A DNA stretch of 64,000 bases from assembly GCA_910587015.1 (NCBI GenBank), contig CAJUME010000005.1, forward strand, positions 62,001 through 126,000. Reading direction: 5' to 3'. A program made the position numbers and the translations under genes. Below are positions 25,845 to 33,234 of this stretch, piece by piece. A model generated the notes under the pieces. That model was not told where the DNA came from. It ran no database searches and saw only the letters and a list, made by a program, of their open reading frames with translations. Position 1 is the stretch's first letter. The number at the start of each line of letters is the position of its first letter. The DNA comes from an uncultured Christensenella sp. (GTDB lineage Bacteria; Bacillota; Clostridia; Christensenellales; Borkfalkiaceae).

Positions 25845-25873
25845 ATGATACATTATTTGCGCTTGCTTGTCAA
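25845..25873 (-). promoter_or_regulatory. Promoter of lspA, positioned for a leaderless transcript
   Basis: Minus strand: TTGACA at 25873-25868, a 17-nt spacer and TATCAT at 25850-25845. The start codon begins at 25837, seven bases past the -10 box, so the predicted transcription start and the ATG nearly coincide. Confidence 0.75.
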
Positions 25874-25923
25874 TGAAGATTGGGTGAAATGTGTTTTTGT
25901 TTTATATCATTGAACAATAAAAA

Positions 25924-25948
25924 TACGCCGAAAGCTTATTTCGGCGTA
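25924..25948 (-). terminator. Intrinsic terminator of mazF
   Basis: Perfect 10-bp arms TACGCCGAAA and TTTCGGCGTA with a 5-nt loop, 4 nt after the mazF stop on the minus strand and followed by TTTTTATTG. Confidence 0.93.
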
Positions 25949-25951
25949 AGA

Positions 25952-26299
25952 TTATTTTGTGAAGCCAAGGCTTATTAAAATTGCTTTATCCACCTGATTC
26001 ATTGTAACGTCGTTCAGCTCGCCTATGCGCTCCTTCAATCTGCGCTTGTCGAGCGTGCGGATTTGTTCAAGAAGTATTACGCTGTCCCGCTGAAGTCCAT
26101 AGCTTGACGAGGGCAGCTCTATATGAGTGGGTAGCTTTGCCTTGTTTATTTTGCTTGTGACCGCCGCTGCTATTACCGTGGGCGAATATTTGTTGCCCAC
26201 GTCGTTCTGCACAACGAGAACGGGACGCACGCCCCCCTGCTCGCTGCCGACAACCGGCGACAAATCTGCATAGTAGAGTTCTCCGCGCTTAATAGTCAT
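25952..26299 (-). CDS. MazF/PemK-family endoribonuclease toxin without an adjacent antitoxin
   Basis: The 115-residue protein matches the EndoA (NdoA/MazF) group: KRGELYYADLSPVVGSEQGG, RPVLVVQNDVGNKYSPTVI and the C-terminal LISLGFTK. These are sequence-specific mRNA interferases. In Bacillus the gene is preceded by the ribbon-helix-helix antitoxin gene endoAI. Here the 98 nt upstream hold no antitoxin, and the next gene is a cation exchanger. An alr-like neighbour is also absent, although the nnr gene often found near ndoA lies 1.5 kb upstream. GAGGT precedes the ATG at 5 nt. Confidence 0.92.
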   Translation of the reverse strand: MTIKRGELYYADLSPVVGSEQGGVRPVLVVQNDVGNKYSPTVIAAAVTSKINKAKLPTHIELPSSSYGLQRDSVILLEQIRTLDKRRLKERIGELNDVTMNQVDKAILISLGFTK

Positions 26300-26314
26300 A
26301 TCAACCTCTTTATC

Positions 26315-26344
26315 GGCAGGGTATATTTTATTATATGTACTGCC
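26315..26344 (-). promoter_or_regulatory. mazF promoter region with an imperfect inverted repeat
   Basis: The arms GGCAG (26315-26319) and CTGCC (26340-26344) flank an AT-rich core with further TATAT/ATATG symmetry that contains TATAAT on the minus strand, about 30 nt before the mazF ATG. No good -35 box is visible. The symmetry could be an operator. Confidence 0.45.
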
Positions 26345-26397
26345 TGCACTTATTATTGACTTGTGCGCGGGAAATTATACGGGCGCGGCGGTATTGC

Positions 26398-27576
26398 TTA
26401 TACGGGAAGCCCCGGAAGATACAGAAACAGAACGTATTTGTTGAGGAAGATAAAGCCGTAATAGCAGACGAAGCACACAAGCATTACCACGCCCGCGACC
26501 CTTGTAAGGCTTTTTGATTTGCTGCCGACAGAAAAGCCGAATATAAGCAATGCGGCAAGCAGAGAAACGACTCCGCCGACCAGCCCTTCCATTGTGAACG
26601 GCACCCCGCGCGAGCCTGTGCAAAGCGCGCCAAGCCCGCCTATAAGCAGTATGTTTGCAATATTACTGCCTATTATATTGCCCGTGGCTATGCCAACATC
26701 GCCCTTTTTTGCCGCGGAAACAGAGGTGATAAGCTCGGGAAGCGAGGTTCCGAATGCAACAACCGTTAAAGCCACTATTTCGGGGTCGATGCCTATAAGG
26801 TTGACAGAAACCGTTCTTGCCGCGTTTACAACAAGCGTTGCGCCGCCGACCACCATTGCAAGCCCGACAATGCTTATGACTATTAAAAACCACACCCTTG
26901 CAAGCAAACCCTCGTACCCGCTTTTAAGCCGCGCCATTATACCCGTGCCGACTGCATTGCCGTTATCCGCGTCGGCCATCGCATAAGGGTCGGGAACGGA
27001 TATTGCGGCGGCTTGTTCAAGCCCCGCCTTAGACTGCTTTTTTGCAAGCACTATATTATACGCCATAAAAGCAAAATACAAAACAAGAAGAATTAAACCG
27101 CAGTACCACGGCATTGTGGCGTTGAGGAATGCCTCTCCGCCTTCTGTTTTGCCGAAAGCGTACGGCCCGACAAACACGCCGAAAACGAGAAAGAGCACGC
27201 TGACAAATATAAGAAAGGGCATATCGATAATTCTTGTTGTTTTTTCGGTGGGCAGCTTGCAGATAACCGCGGATATGCCCAAAATCAGCAGAACGTTCAA
27301 AGCGTTGCTGCCGAGGATATTGCCCATGATAAGGTCGCCGCCCTCGGGCGTGACTGCATCCACAATGGTTACGGCAAGCTCGGGCGCGCTTGTGCCCACG
27401 GCAACGACCGTTACGCCGATTATGAACGTTGAAATACGCAGTTTTTTTGCGATACCCGCCGCGCCGTCGACGAAAAAGTCCGCGCCCTTTACAAGCAGAA
27501 CAAAGCCCAGCGCAAGCAAAATTAGGTTGACAACCCACGTTGCGGCAGTACTGCTTAAAATCAGGTCATAGCTCAT
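26398..27576 (-). CDS. Calcium/sodium (CaCA family) exchanger, YrbG-like
   Basis: The 392-residue membrane protein has the duplicated alpha-repeats of the Ca2+:cation antiporter family. The first is GTSAPELAVTIVDAV with GNILGSNALNVLLILG (about residues 60-105), the second GTSLPELITSVSAAKKGD with GNIIGSNIANILLIGG (about 275-315). About ten hydrophobic helices are separated by a cytoplasmic loop (about 180-215). It should export Ca2+ in exchange for Na+, though other cations cannot be excluded. The gene has its own promoter (27756-27784) and a 170-nt leader with a terminator-like hairpin, so it is probably regulated by an RNA element. GAGGTGCAC precedes the ATG. Confidence 0.93.
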   Translation of the reverse strand: MSYDLILSSTAATWVVNLILLALGFVLLVKGADFFVDGAAGIAKKLRISTFIIGVTVVAVGTSAPELAVTIVDAVTPEGGDLIMGNILGSNALNVLLILGISAVICKLPTEKTTRIIDMPFLIFVSVLFLVFGVFVGPYAFGKTEGGEAFLNATMPWYCGLILLVLYFAFMAYNIVLAKKQSKAGLEQAAAISVPDPYAMADADNGNAVGTGIMARLKSGYEGLLARVWFLIVISIVGLAMVVGGATLVVNAARTVSVNLIGIDPEIVALTVVAFGTSLPELITSVSAAKKGDVGIATGNIIGSNIANILLIGGLGALCTGSRGVPFTMEGLVGGVVSLLAALLIFGFSVGSKSKSLTRVAGVVMLVCFVCYYGFIFLNKYVLFLYLPGLPV

Positions 27577-27749
27577 TGTGCACCTCTTTTTTGTAATTAT
27601 TGACTGAAATCAAAGAAAAAATAAAAGACTTTCAACTTAAAATTACTTTTAAGCCGAAAGTCTTGTTCCCTTCAAATAAAAGGGGCTGCGACACGATTAA
27701 AAAATCGGGGTCTGTTGCCGTCAGCCTTTAAAACTACTCCCTTTCAACA
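27577..27749 (-). ncRNA. Structured leader of the cation exchanger gene with terminator, candidate riboswitch
   Basis: The leader starts just after the promoter at 27756-27784. Its 5' part has AAAGGGAGTAG (27744-27734), a GGCTGACGGCAACAGACCCC segment, a CGATT/AATCG hairpin and a closing GCAGCCCCTTT. AAAGGG can pair with CCCTTT, and AAAGGCTG with CAGCC-CTTT. A hairpin then follows (27664-27625) with arms AAGACTTTC and GAAAGTCTT plus an inner CTTAAAA/TTTTAAG stem, ending in TTATTTTTTC, an intrinsic terminator before the gene. The GGGAGTAG start recalls the yybP-ykoY (Mn2+) class, but its other hallmarks are not clear. Na+ or Li+ sensing motifs are also possible. Confidence 0.6.
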
Positions 27750-27755
27750 GTTCGG

Positions 27756-27784
27756 ATTGTAACAAACATCTTAAATTATGTCAA
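27756..27784 (-). promoter_or_regulatory. Promoter of the cation exchanger gene
   Basis: Minus strand: TTGACA at 27784-27779, a 17-nt spacer and TACAAT at 27761-27756. It overlaps the stop codon of the upstream nnr gene, so the exchanger is transcribed independently of the tyrS-nnr operon. Confidence 0.88.
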
Positions 27785-29209
27785 GCGCTTAACCGAAAAA
27801 TGCAGATTTTTTATTATGTCCCGTGCGGTTGCGCAGTATTCCGTCTTATCTGCGGCGGCAATTTCCGCCGCATGACCGAGGACGTAGGCAGAGCATACGC
27901 AAGCCTTGAACGGTGGCACGCCGCGGGCGAGCGTTCCGCAAAGATAGCCGGAAAGCATATCCCCGCTGCCGCCCTTCGAAAGCGCGGTATTTCCATTAAC
28001 ATTTAATGCAACGCGCGCGCCGTCTGTTATTACGCTTGCCGCGCCTTTAAGCAACACGGTTACATTGTATTGCTTTGCAAACTGCTTTGCCGAATTAACG
28101 GGGTCGCGCACGATTTCGTTTACGGTTATGCCCATAAGGCGCGAAAACTCCTTAACGTGCGGGGTGAGTATAACGCGGCAATTTCTTTCGGCAGACAAAA
28201 TGTCAATACCGTAACGGGCGAGTGCGTTTAGCCCGTCCGCATCGATTAAAAGCGTTCCGCAATATTCTTTAAGCAGAGCTTTGATTGTGTTATACAGCTG
28301 TTCGCTTATGCCGCAGCCCATACCTATTGCGATTGACTGCGCCGAGAGGTCGGGGCAATCGGGATAGATTGCCGAGGGATAGCGGGGCGCAAGCGACAGC
28401 ACGACCCGTTCTGTCGAGGCGAGCTTTACATACCCGCAACCAGATTTTAATGCGGCGCTTACCGCAAGAGCCGCCGCGCCGATATATTTGTCGGAGCCCG
28501 CAACTATACACGCGGAGCCATAGGTGCCCTTATGCGAGTTGCGCGGGCGCTTAGGAAAATATTTTTTTATATCCTCGGCACCGTATATTAAAATATATTC
28601 GTCATAAGGGCAAACTATGCCGATATCCTTTTTAACGATTTGGCCGCAGTAGTCGAGGCCATCGTTTAAAAGCATACCCGCCTTGTATTCCGCAATTGCC
28701 ACCGTTAAATTTGCCTTGACCGCGCAGCCCTCTGCAATGCCGTTATCGCCGTTAAGTCCGCTTGGAATATCCGCAGAAATAACATATGCGCCGGAGGCGT
28801 TAATTTTTTGAATAACCTCGGCGTACCGCTCCTCCGCTTTGCGGTTAAAGCCCGTGCCGAAAATGCAGTCAATTATAATTGACCCCGATATATCATCGGA
28901 ATAAGCGCATTTGCACGCTTGTTTTACGTGGGCGCATTCCTCTGAAAGAGCGCCATCGAAGGCGTAAATTTTTACATAAAAGCCGCGGCCTGCAAGCAGT
29001 TGCGCGCAAACATAGCCGTCACCGCCGTTATTGCCAATACCGCAGACCACGAGGATATCGTTTACGTTAAGCCTTTTTGCGGCGGTTTCCGCCTCGTCCG
29101 CAATCGCCGCGCCAGCGTTTTTCATCAATTGCCCCGCACATATGCCGAGGTTTTGCATTGTATGGCGGTCGCCCTCCCGCATTTGCGCGTTGGTTAAAGC
29201 CCTTTCCAT
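27776..29209 (-). CDS. nnr: Bifunctional NAD(P)H-hydrate epimerase / ADP-dependent NAD(P)H-hydrate dehydratase
   Basis: This enzyme repairs damaged NADH and NADPH hydrates. The N-terminal YjeF_N (epimerase) domain covers about residues 1-215, with VVCGIGNNGGDGYVCAQLL and IIDCIFGTGFNRK. The C-terminal ribokinase-like dehydratase domain follows, with GSACIVAGSDKYIGAAALA, IDADGLNALARYG, LTPHVKEFSRLMG and the phosphate-binding ALSKGGSGDMLSGYL. The 477-residue length is normal for the fused form. Its ATG overlaps the birA stop by one base. It is the last gene of the tyrS operon. Confidence 0.95.
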   Translation of the reverse strand: MERALTNAQMREGDRHTMQNLGICAGQLMKNAGAAIADEAETAAKRLNVNDILVVCGIGNNGGDGYVCAQLLAGRGFYVKIYAFDGALSEECAHVKQACKCAYSDDISGSIIIDCIFGTGFNRKAEERYAEVIQKINASGAYVISADIPSGLNGDNGIAEGCAVKANLTVAIAEYKAGMLLNDGLDYCGQIVKKDIGIVCPYDEYILIYGAEDIKKYFPKRPRNSHKGTYGSACIVAGSDKYIGAAALAVSAALKSGCGYVKLASTERVVLSLAPRYPSAIYPDCPDLSAQSIAIGMGCGISEQLYNTIKALLKEYCGTLLIDADGLNALARYGIDILSAERNCRVILTPHVKEFSRLMGITVNEIVRDPVNSAKQFAKQYNVTVLLKGAASVITDGARVALNVNGNTALSKGGSGDMLSGYLCGTLARGVPPFKACVCSAYVLGHAAEIAAADKTEYCATARDIIKNLHFSVKRLT

Positions 29210-29889
29210 TACAGTCTTAAAGAAACCTCCGCAGAGCTTATTTCAATAATTTTTCCGTCACGGCTTACAACAAGTCTGCCGTCCGCGGTTACGTCAAGCG
29301 CGGTTGCGGTATAGCTTTCCTTATCGGTGTGCAGAGCAACCTCTTTACCGAACCAGTCGATATATTTCTTGTAATCATTAATAGTAAAGCTTTTTTGAAG
29401 ATTTGCAATAAGCGCTTGTTTAACCGTTTGCAGGCTTATCCTTTTGCCGAGTATTTCGCACATGGAAACGGCAATTTGACTGAGCTCGGGCGGCAATTCG
29501 TTGTTGACATTTATGCCCATACCGACGATTGAACGGCGGATATTTGCGCCGGAAAAGGTATTTTCAATTAAGGTTCCGCAGATTTTTCTGCCGTTTACGA
29601 GCACGTCGTTAGCCCAACGGATTACGGGCTTTATACCGAAGCACTCTACCGTTTTGCATACAGCAACACACGAATTAATCATAATTTCGAAGGCGTTTGC
29701 CGCGGAAAAATTTTCGTAAAAGCGCATAACGGAAAGATACAGTCCGCCGTCTGCCGAGGAAAAGCTTCTGCCCTTGGTGCCCTTGCCAGCGGTCTGGCGC
29801 AAGGCGGTAACGATTGTATCCTCCTCACCGTTAAGCCGCTTTAAATATTCGTTGGTGCTGTCGCATTCCGAAAGCTCAATAATTCTCAT
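29209..29889 (-). CDS. birA: Biotin--[acetyl-CoA-carboxylase] ligase, short form without HTH
   Basis: I start at the ATG at 29889-29887 (MRIIELSECDSTNEYLKRLN), giving 226 residues; the longer frame upstream overlaps recX and has no homology. The catalytic core shows the biotinyl-AMP loop AGKGTKGRSFSSADGGLYLS (the GRGRxGR-like motif, here GKGTKGR), VIRWANDVLVNGRKICGTLIE and GMGINVNNELPPEL, then a small C-terminal domain. The N-terminal DNA-binding domain of classical BirA is absent, so this is a monofunctional ligase that cannot act as a repressor. It overlaps recX by 14 nt. Confidence 0.92.
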   Translation of the reverse strand: MRIIELSECDSTNEYLKRLNGEEDTIVTALRQTAGKGTKGRSFSSADGGLYLSVMRFYENFSAANAFEIMINSCVAVCKTVECFGIKPVIRWANDVLVNGRKICGTLIENTFSGANIRRSIVGMGINVNNELPPELSQIAVSMCEILGKRISLQTVKQALIANLQKSFTINDYKKYIDWFGKEVALHTDKESYTATALDVTADGRLVVSRDGKIIEISSAEVSLRL

Positions 29890-30493
29890 TATCGCCCCCG
29901 AAGCCGTCCAGCGCGGATTTTGCGGTGTCGTAAGAAAAGCCCTTTGACAGCAGATATTTATAGCCCTTGTACAGATTTTCTTTTGTATTGTCCTTGCCGC
30001 GAAGATATTTGCGGAGTATGCGCAACGCCTCTTCGCCGTCCTCCTCCGCATCCTCCAACGCCAAAGAGATAGCGCTTTTTTCGGCTCCGCGCTTTATCAG
30101 GTCAACCTCCAAGGCGCGTTTGCCCTTGCCTTTTACGCTGTTGATGTAGGCGCGGCAATATGCCTCGTCATCGATTAATTTGTAATATTCCAGCCGCTCG
30201 ATAACATAGTCGCAAACCGCCTCGGTATAGCCCTTTTTTGCAAGAAAGTCGCGTATCTGCTTTTTGGTTTTCATTGCCGCGGAAAGATGCGTCATAGCCT
30301 TATCCAGCGCCTGAGCCTTTTCGGTTGCAAGCTGAATTTCGTCAAGGCGGCTTTTGTCTATCTGCATGCCCGCTTTAAGGTGGTATTTTATAGCGACCTC
30401 TAATTTTATTCCGCAATAAAACCGCCCGTCAACATACACACTGCAACGGGTTTTGTCCTTTATCTGCGGTTCGATTGAGGTTATTTCTGCCAT
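29876..30493 (-). CDS. recX: Regulatory protein RecX
   Basis: RecX binds RecA filaments and limits recombinase activity. The 205-residue protein fits the family by its repeated three-helix units: ALDKAMTHLSAAMKTKKQIRDFLAKKGYTEAVCDYVIERL, YKLIDDEAYCRAYINSVKGKGKRALEVDLIKRG and a third repeat near the C-terminus. An N-terminal segment (ITSIEPQIKDKTRCSVYVDG) is typical of Firmicutes RecX. recA is not in the window. It lies 2 nt after the YigZ gene and overlaps birA. Confidence 0.9.
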   Translation of the reverse strand: MAEITSIEPQIKDKTRCSVYVDGRFYCGIKLEVAIKYHLKAGMQIDKSRLDEIQLATEKAQALDKAMTHLSAAMKTKKQIRDFLAKKGYTEAVCDYVIERLEYYKLIDDEAYCRAYINSVKGKGKRALEVDLIKRGAEKSAISLALEDAEEDGEEALRILRKYLRGKDNTKENLYKGYKYLLSKGFSYDTAKSALDGFGGDNENY

Positions 30494-30495
30494 TT

Positions 30496-31128
30496 TTAAA
30501 TTCTGAACGGAAAAAAATATTCCCTTATTTTTTTAATCTGCACCCTGCCGTTTAAGCGGTTAATAAGGTTAGCGTTGAAAAGTGCCTCCTCTTCCCTTTT
30601 TACGGCAACGGTAAAGTGCACCTCGTTGAGGTATTCCGTATTTATTATGTCTGCGTTGCTGTCGGCAAAAAAGCGCAATGCGATATCAACCGAGGAATAA
30701 TCTATCTTATAGCGACTTTCCACGCACATTTGGTACATTACCTTATTTGCCGTTGCTAAATTTTCCGCAGCCGCGCCCGAATATGCGCGCACAAGTCCGC
30801 CCGCCCCGAGTTTTATTCCGCCGAAATAGCGCGTAACCACAACGGCAACCTCGAAAAGAGAGTTGTTTTTGATAACTTCGAGCATAGGCATACCCGCCGT
30901 TCCCTGAGGCTCGTTATCGTCAGAAAAGCGCAGAAAATTGCCGAGATTATCGCAGATATATGCGTAACAGTTGTGGGTTGCGTCCGAAAATTCCGCGGAA
31001 ATTTCCGCAATAAAACGCTTTGCCGCCTCCTCGTCCTCAACGTGGCGCGAGGTGGTAATAAAGCGGGATTTTTCTATTGTTTTTTGCGTGCGGCAATCGC
31101 CAAGCACCGATAAATATTTTTCGGGCAT
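30496..31128 (-). CDS. YigZ/IMPACT family protein
   Basis: The 210-residue protein matches the YigZ/YvyE branch of the IMPACT family: KSRFITTSRHVEDEEAAKRFI, ATHNCYAYICDN, FSDDNEPQGTAGMPML and VVVTRYFGGIKLGAGGLVRAY, followed by a ferredoxin-like C-terminal domain (about residues 135-210). The eukaryotic relative IMPACT modulates translation control through Gcn1; the bacterial role is not settled. It sits 4 nt after tyrS in the tyrS-yigZ-recX-birA-nnr operon. Confidence 0.93.
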   Translation of the reverse strand: MPEKYLSVLGDCRTQKTIEKSRFITTSRHVEDEEAAKRFIAEISAEFSDATHNCYAYICDNLGNFLRFSDDNEPQGTAGMPMLEVIKNNSLFEVAVVVTRYFGGIKLGAGGLVRAYSGAAAENLATANKVMYQMCVESRYKIDYSSVDIALRFFADSNADIINTEYLNEVHFTVAVKREEEALFNANLINRLNGRVQIKKIREYFFPFRI

Positions 31129-31132
31129 TCTG

Positions 31133-32317
31133 TTATAATAGTGTTATTTTTATATGAATTTTCTTGCCCTTGTGGATAATATCCCCGCTTTTTACGGGCG
31201 CGTTTATGTCGGTAACCTTGCTGTCGTTTAAGGAAACGCCGCCCTGCTGGATAAGTCTGCGGGCTTCGCCGTTGCTTGCGCAGATACCCGCCGCGACAAG
31301 CACGGGGATTATGGTTGCAGGCTCTGCCTTGACTGCTTTTTCGGGCAAGTCGCCGCCGCCGCCGAACGCCGCTTTTGCCTGCGCCTGCGCCTTTAAGGCT
31401 TTTTCCTCGCCGTGGACAAGCTTAGTAAGCTCGAAGGCTAAAATTTCCTTCTTTTCGTTTATGCGGTCTGCCGGCCATGCCTCCATTTTTCTTATTTCAT
31501 CAACAGAAATAAAGGTGAGCATTTTTATGCATTTCATAACATCGGCATCGTCCACGTTGCGCCAATACTGATAAAAATCGTAAACGGGAGTTTTATTCTC
31601 GTCAAGCCAGACTGCGCCCTTTGCGGTTTTACCCATTTTTTTGCCCTCGCTGTTCAAAAGCAGGGTTATCGTCATTGCGTAAGCGTCCTTACCCGTCTTT
31701 TTGCGGATAAGCTCCGTTCCCGCAAGCATATTGCTCCACTGGTCGTCGCCGCCGAACTGCATATTGCAACCGTACCTTTCATTCAGATGATAAAAATCGT
31801 ACGCCTGCATAATCATGTAGTTGAATTCGAGGAAGGACAGCCCCTTTTCCATACGCTGCTTATAGCATTCGGCGCGGAGCATATTGTTGACGGTGAAGCA
31901 CGCGCCGACCTCGCGCAAAAGACCGATATAGTTTAAATCGAGAAGCCAGTCCGCGTTGTTTGCTATTATCGCCTTGCCCTCGCCGAATTCGATAAACCGC
32001 TCCATCTGCTTTTTGAAGCAATCGCAGTTATGACGAATATCCTCTGGCGTGAGCATAGACCGCAAATCCGTTCTGCCCGTGGGGTCGCCTATATAGCCGG
32101 TACCGCCGCCCAAAAGCACAACGGGCTTGTTGCCCGCCATTTGCAGTCTTTTCATAAGGCAAAGCGCCATAAAATGCCCGACGTGCAGACTGTCCGCAGT
32201 TGGGTCGAAGCCTATATAAAATCTGGCGCCGCCGCCGTTTATAAGCTGTTTAATCTCTTTCTCGTCCGTAACCTGAGCGATTAGCCCGCGCTCCTGCAAT
32301 TCTTCAAAAATATTCAT
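31133..32317 (-). CDS. tyrS: Tyrosyl-tRNA synthetase
   Basis: TyrS charges tRNA-Tyr. The 394-residue class I synthetase shows the HIGH-equivalent HVGHF (near residue 45), the tyrosine-binding GGDDQWSNMLAGTELIRK, the KMSKS-equivalent KMGKT near residue 230 and a C-terminal S4 domain (EARRLIQQGGVSLNDSKV). A promoter lies at 32345-32373 and only about 20-25 nt of leader precede the ATG, so there is no room for a T-box, unlike many Gram-positive tyrS genes. First gene of a five-gene operon. Confidence 0.96.
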   Translation of the reverse strand: MNIFEELQERGLIAQVTDEKEIKQLINGGGARFYIGFDPTADSLHVGHFMALCLMKRLQMAGNKPVVLLGGGTGYIGDPTGRTDLRSMLTPEDIRHNCDCFKKQMERFIEFGEGKAIIANNADWLLDLNYIGLLREVGACFTVNNMLRAECYKQRMEKGLSFLEFNYMIMQAYDFYHLNERYGCNMQFGGDDQWSNMLAGTELIRKKTGKDAYAMTITLLLNSEGKKMGKTAKGAVWLDENKTPVYDFYQYWRNVDDADVMKCIKMLTFISVDEIRKMEAWPADRINEKKEILAFELTKLVHGEEKALKAQAQAKAAFGGGGDLPEKAVKAEPATIIPVLVAAGICASNGEARRLIQQGGVSLNDSKVTDINAPVKSGDIIHKGKKIHIKITLL

Positions 32318-32344
32318 ACAAGCTCCTTATTGTCTTACAGTAGA

Positions 32345-32373
32345 ATTTTAACACTAAACGGGCGATTTTGCAA
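32345..32373 (-). promoter_or_regulatory. Promoter of the tyrS operon
   Basis: Minus strand: TTGCAA at 32373-32368, a 17-nt spacer and TAAAAT at 32350-32345. AAGGAG precedes the tyrS ATG. Confidence 0.8.
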
Positions 32374-32381
32374 TAAAAAAA

Positions 32382-32406
32382 GCGGTTTACCTTATGGATA
32401 AACCGC
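32382..32406 (-). terminator. Intrinsic terminator of sigK
   Basis: Eight-bp arms GCGGTTTA (32382-32389) and TAAACCGC (32399-32406) with a 9-nt loop; on the minus strand seven T follow. It lies 12 nt after the sigma factor stop and just ahead of the tyrS promoter. Confidence 0.9.
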
Positions 32407-32417
32407 ATATTGTTGGA

Positions 32418-33122
32418 CTAATCTGTAAAAAAGTCGTCTTTGTTAAGGTGCTCGCGCGCTTTTTCTATCGCGCGCTTTTCTATCCGCGATATGTACGAGC
32501 GGGAAATGCCGAGCGTATGCGCGACCTCGCGCTGAGGAAGGGCAACGCCGTCCTCTAACCCGTAGCGCATGGAAATTATCGTAAACTCGCGCTCGTTGAG
32601 GATTTTTTTGAGCAGTGCGACGAATTTTTCGCGCTGAATACTCTTTTCCACCTGAGCGAATACGTTGTCCTCCTTTTCGTACAGCAGGTCTATAAGCGTA
32701 AGCTCGTTGCCGTCCTTGTCGGTGCCGACCGGGTCGGTTATGGATACGACGTTTTTATGCTTTTTACCCGAGCGCAGAAGCATTAATATTTCGTTTTCTA
32801 TACAGCGCGCGGTATAGGTTGCAAGCTGAGTGCCCTTGCCATCGCGGTAGGTGTTTATCGCCTTTATAAGCCCTATCGAGCCAACGGAAATAAGGTCGTC
32901 CGTTTCCGCCGCGCCCGCGTATTTTTTTACTATGTGCGCTACAAGCCGCATATTGTGCTTTATTAAAATTTCCTTTGCCTTTTTATCGCCGCTACGGGCA
33001 AGCGCGAGGTATTTTTTCTCCTCCTCGGCGGAAAGCGGCTTAGGGAAGGTGCCTTTGCTTTGCACCATGCCCGTGAAGAAGAAAATTTTACCGAACAGCA
33101 GACTTAAAAAATCAAAAAACAT
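32418..33122 (-). CDS. sigK: Sporulation sigma factor SigK (sigma-70 family)
   Basis: The 234-residue protein from the ATG at 33122-33120 (MFFDFLSLLFGKIFFFTGMV) has the features of pro-sigma-K. A hydrophobic pro-sequence comes first, then FPKPLSAEEEKKYLALARSGD, region 2 with LIKHNMRLVAHIVKKYAG, DDLISVGSIGLIKAINTY and the promoter -10 reader, and region 4 with LGISRSYISRIEKRAIEKA. Sigma-K directs late mother-cell gene expression and is released from its pro-sequence by SpoIVFB in Bacillus. The gene is intact, not split by a skin element. Its start codon and Shine-Dalgarno lie inside a long hairpin (33116-33174). An upstream start 25 codons earlier is open but poorly supported. The gene is strong evidence for a spore former. 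Confidence 0.92.
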   Translation of the reverse strand: MFFDFLSLLFGKIFFFTGMVQSKGTFPKPLSAEEEKKYLALARSGDKKAKEILIKHNMRLVAHIVKKYAGAAETDDLISVGSIGLIKAINTYRDGKGTQLATYTARCIENEILMLLRSGKKHKNVVSITDPVGTDKDGNELTLIDLLYEKEDNVFAQVEKSIQREKFVALLKKILNEREFTIISMRYGLEDGVALPQREVAHTLGISRSYISRIEKRAIEKAREHLNKDDFFTD

Positions 33123-33174
33123 ATGCTTTACCCTTTTTGCGCGGTTAACTCCGCGGGTTAATAGCATATGTTTT
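33116..33174 (-). promoter_or_regulatory. Hairpin enclosing the Shine-Dalgarno and start codon of sigK
   Basis: Perfect 12-bp arms lie at 33116-33127 and 33163-33174 (AAAACATATGCT and its complement). Nested within are CCC/GGG pairing near 33131-33133 and 33155-33157, and CGCGG/CCGCG at 33140-33144 and 33151-33155. On the minus strand the 3' arm includes the sigK ATG, and the AAAGGG Shine-Dalgarno lies in the inner part. T-rich codons follow directly, so the element could block ribosome entry, terminate transcription, or both. Confidence 0.6.
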
Positions 33175-33234
33175 ATACAGGTTGTACTATTCGACAAAAT
33201 TTTTAAATTAAGCGGGGTTTTTTGTTTATTGCAG

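Noticed and set aside
27665..27745. Firm assignment of the exchanger leader to the yybP-ykoY Mn2+ riboswitch
   Set aside because: Only the GGGAGTAG start and a CCCTTT closing arm fit. The second helix and the CAAGACC-type 3' segment are not clear, so no class is assigned.
32318..32344. T-box leader for tyrS
   Set aside because: The promoter lies too close to the ATG to leave room for a T-box, and no T-box motif is seen.
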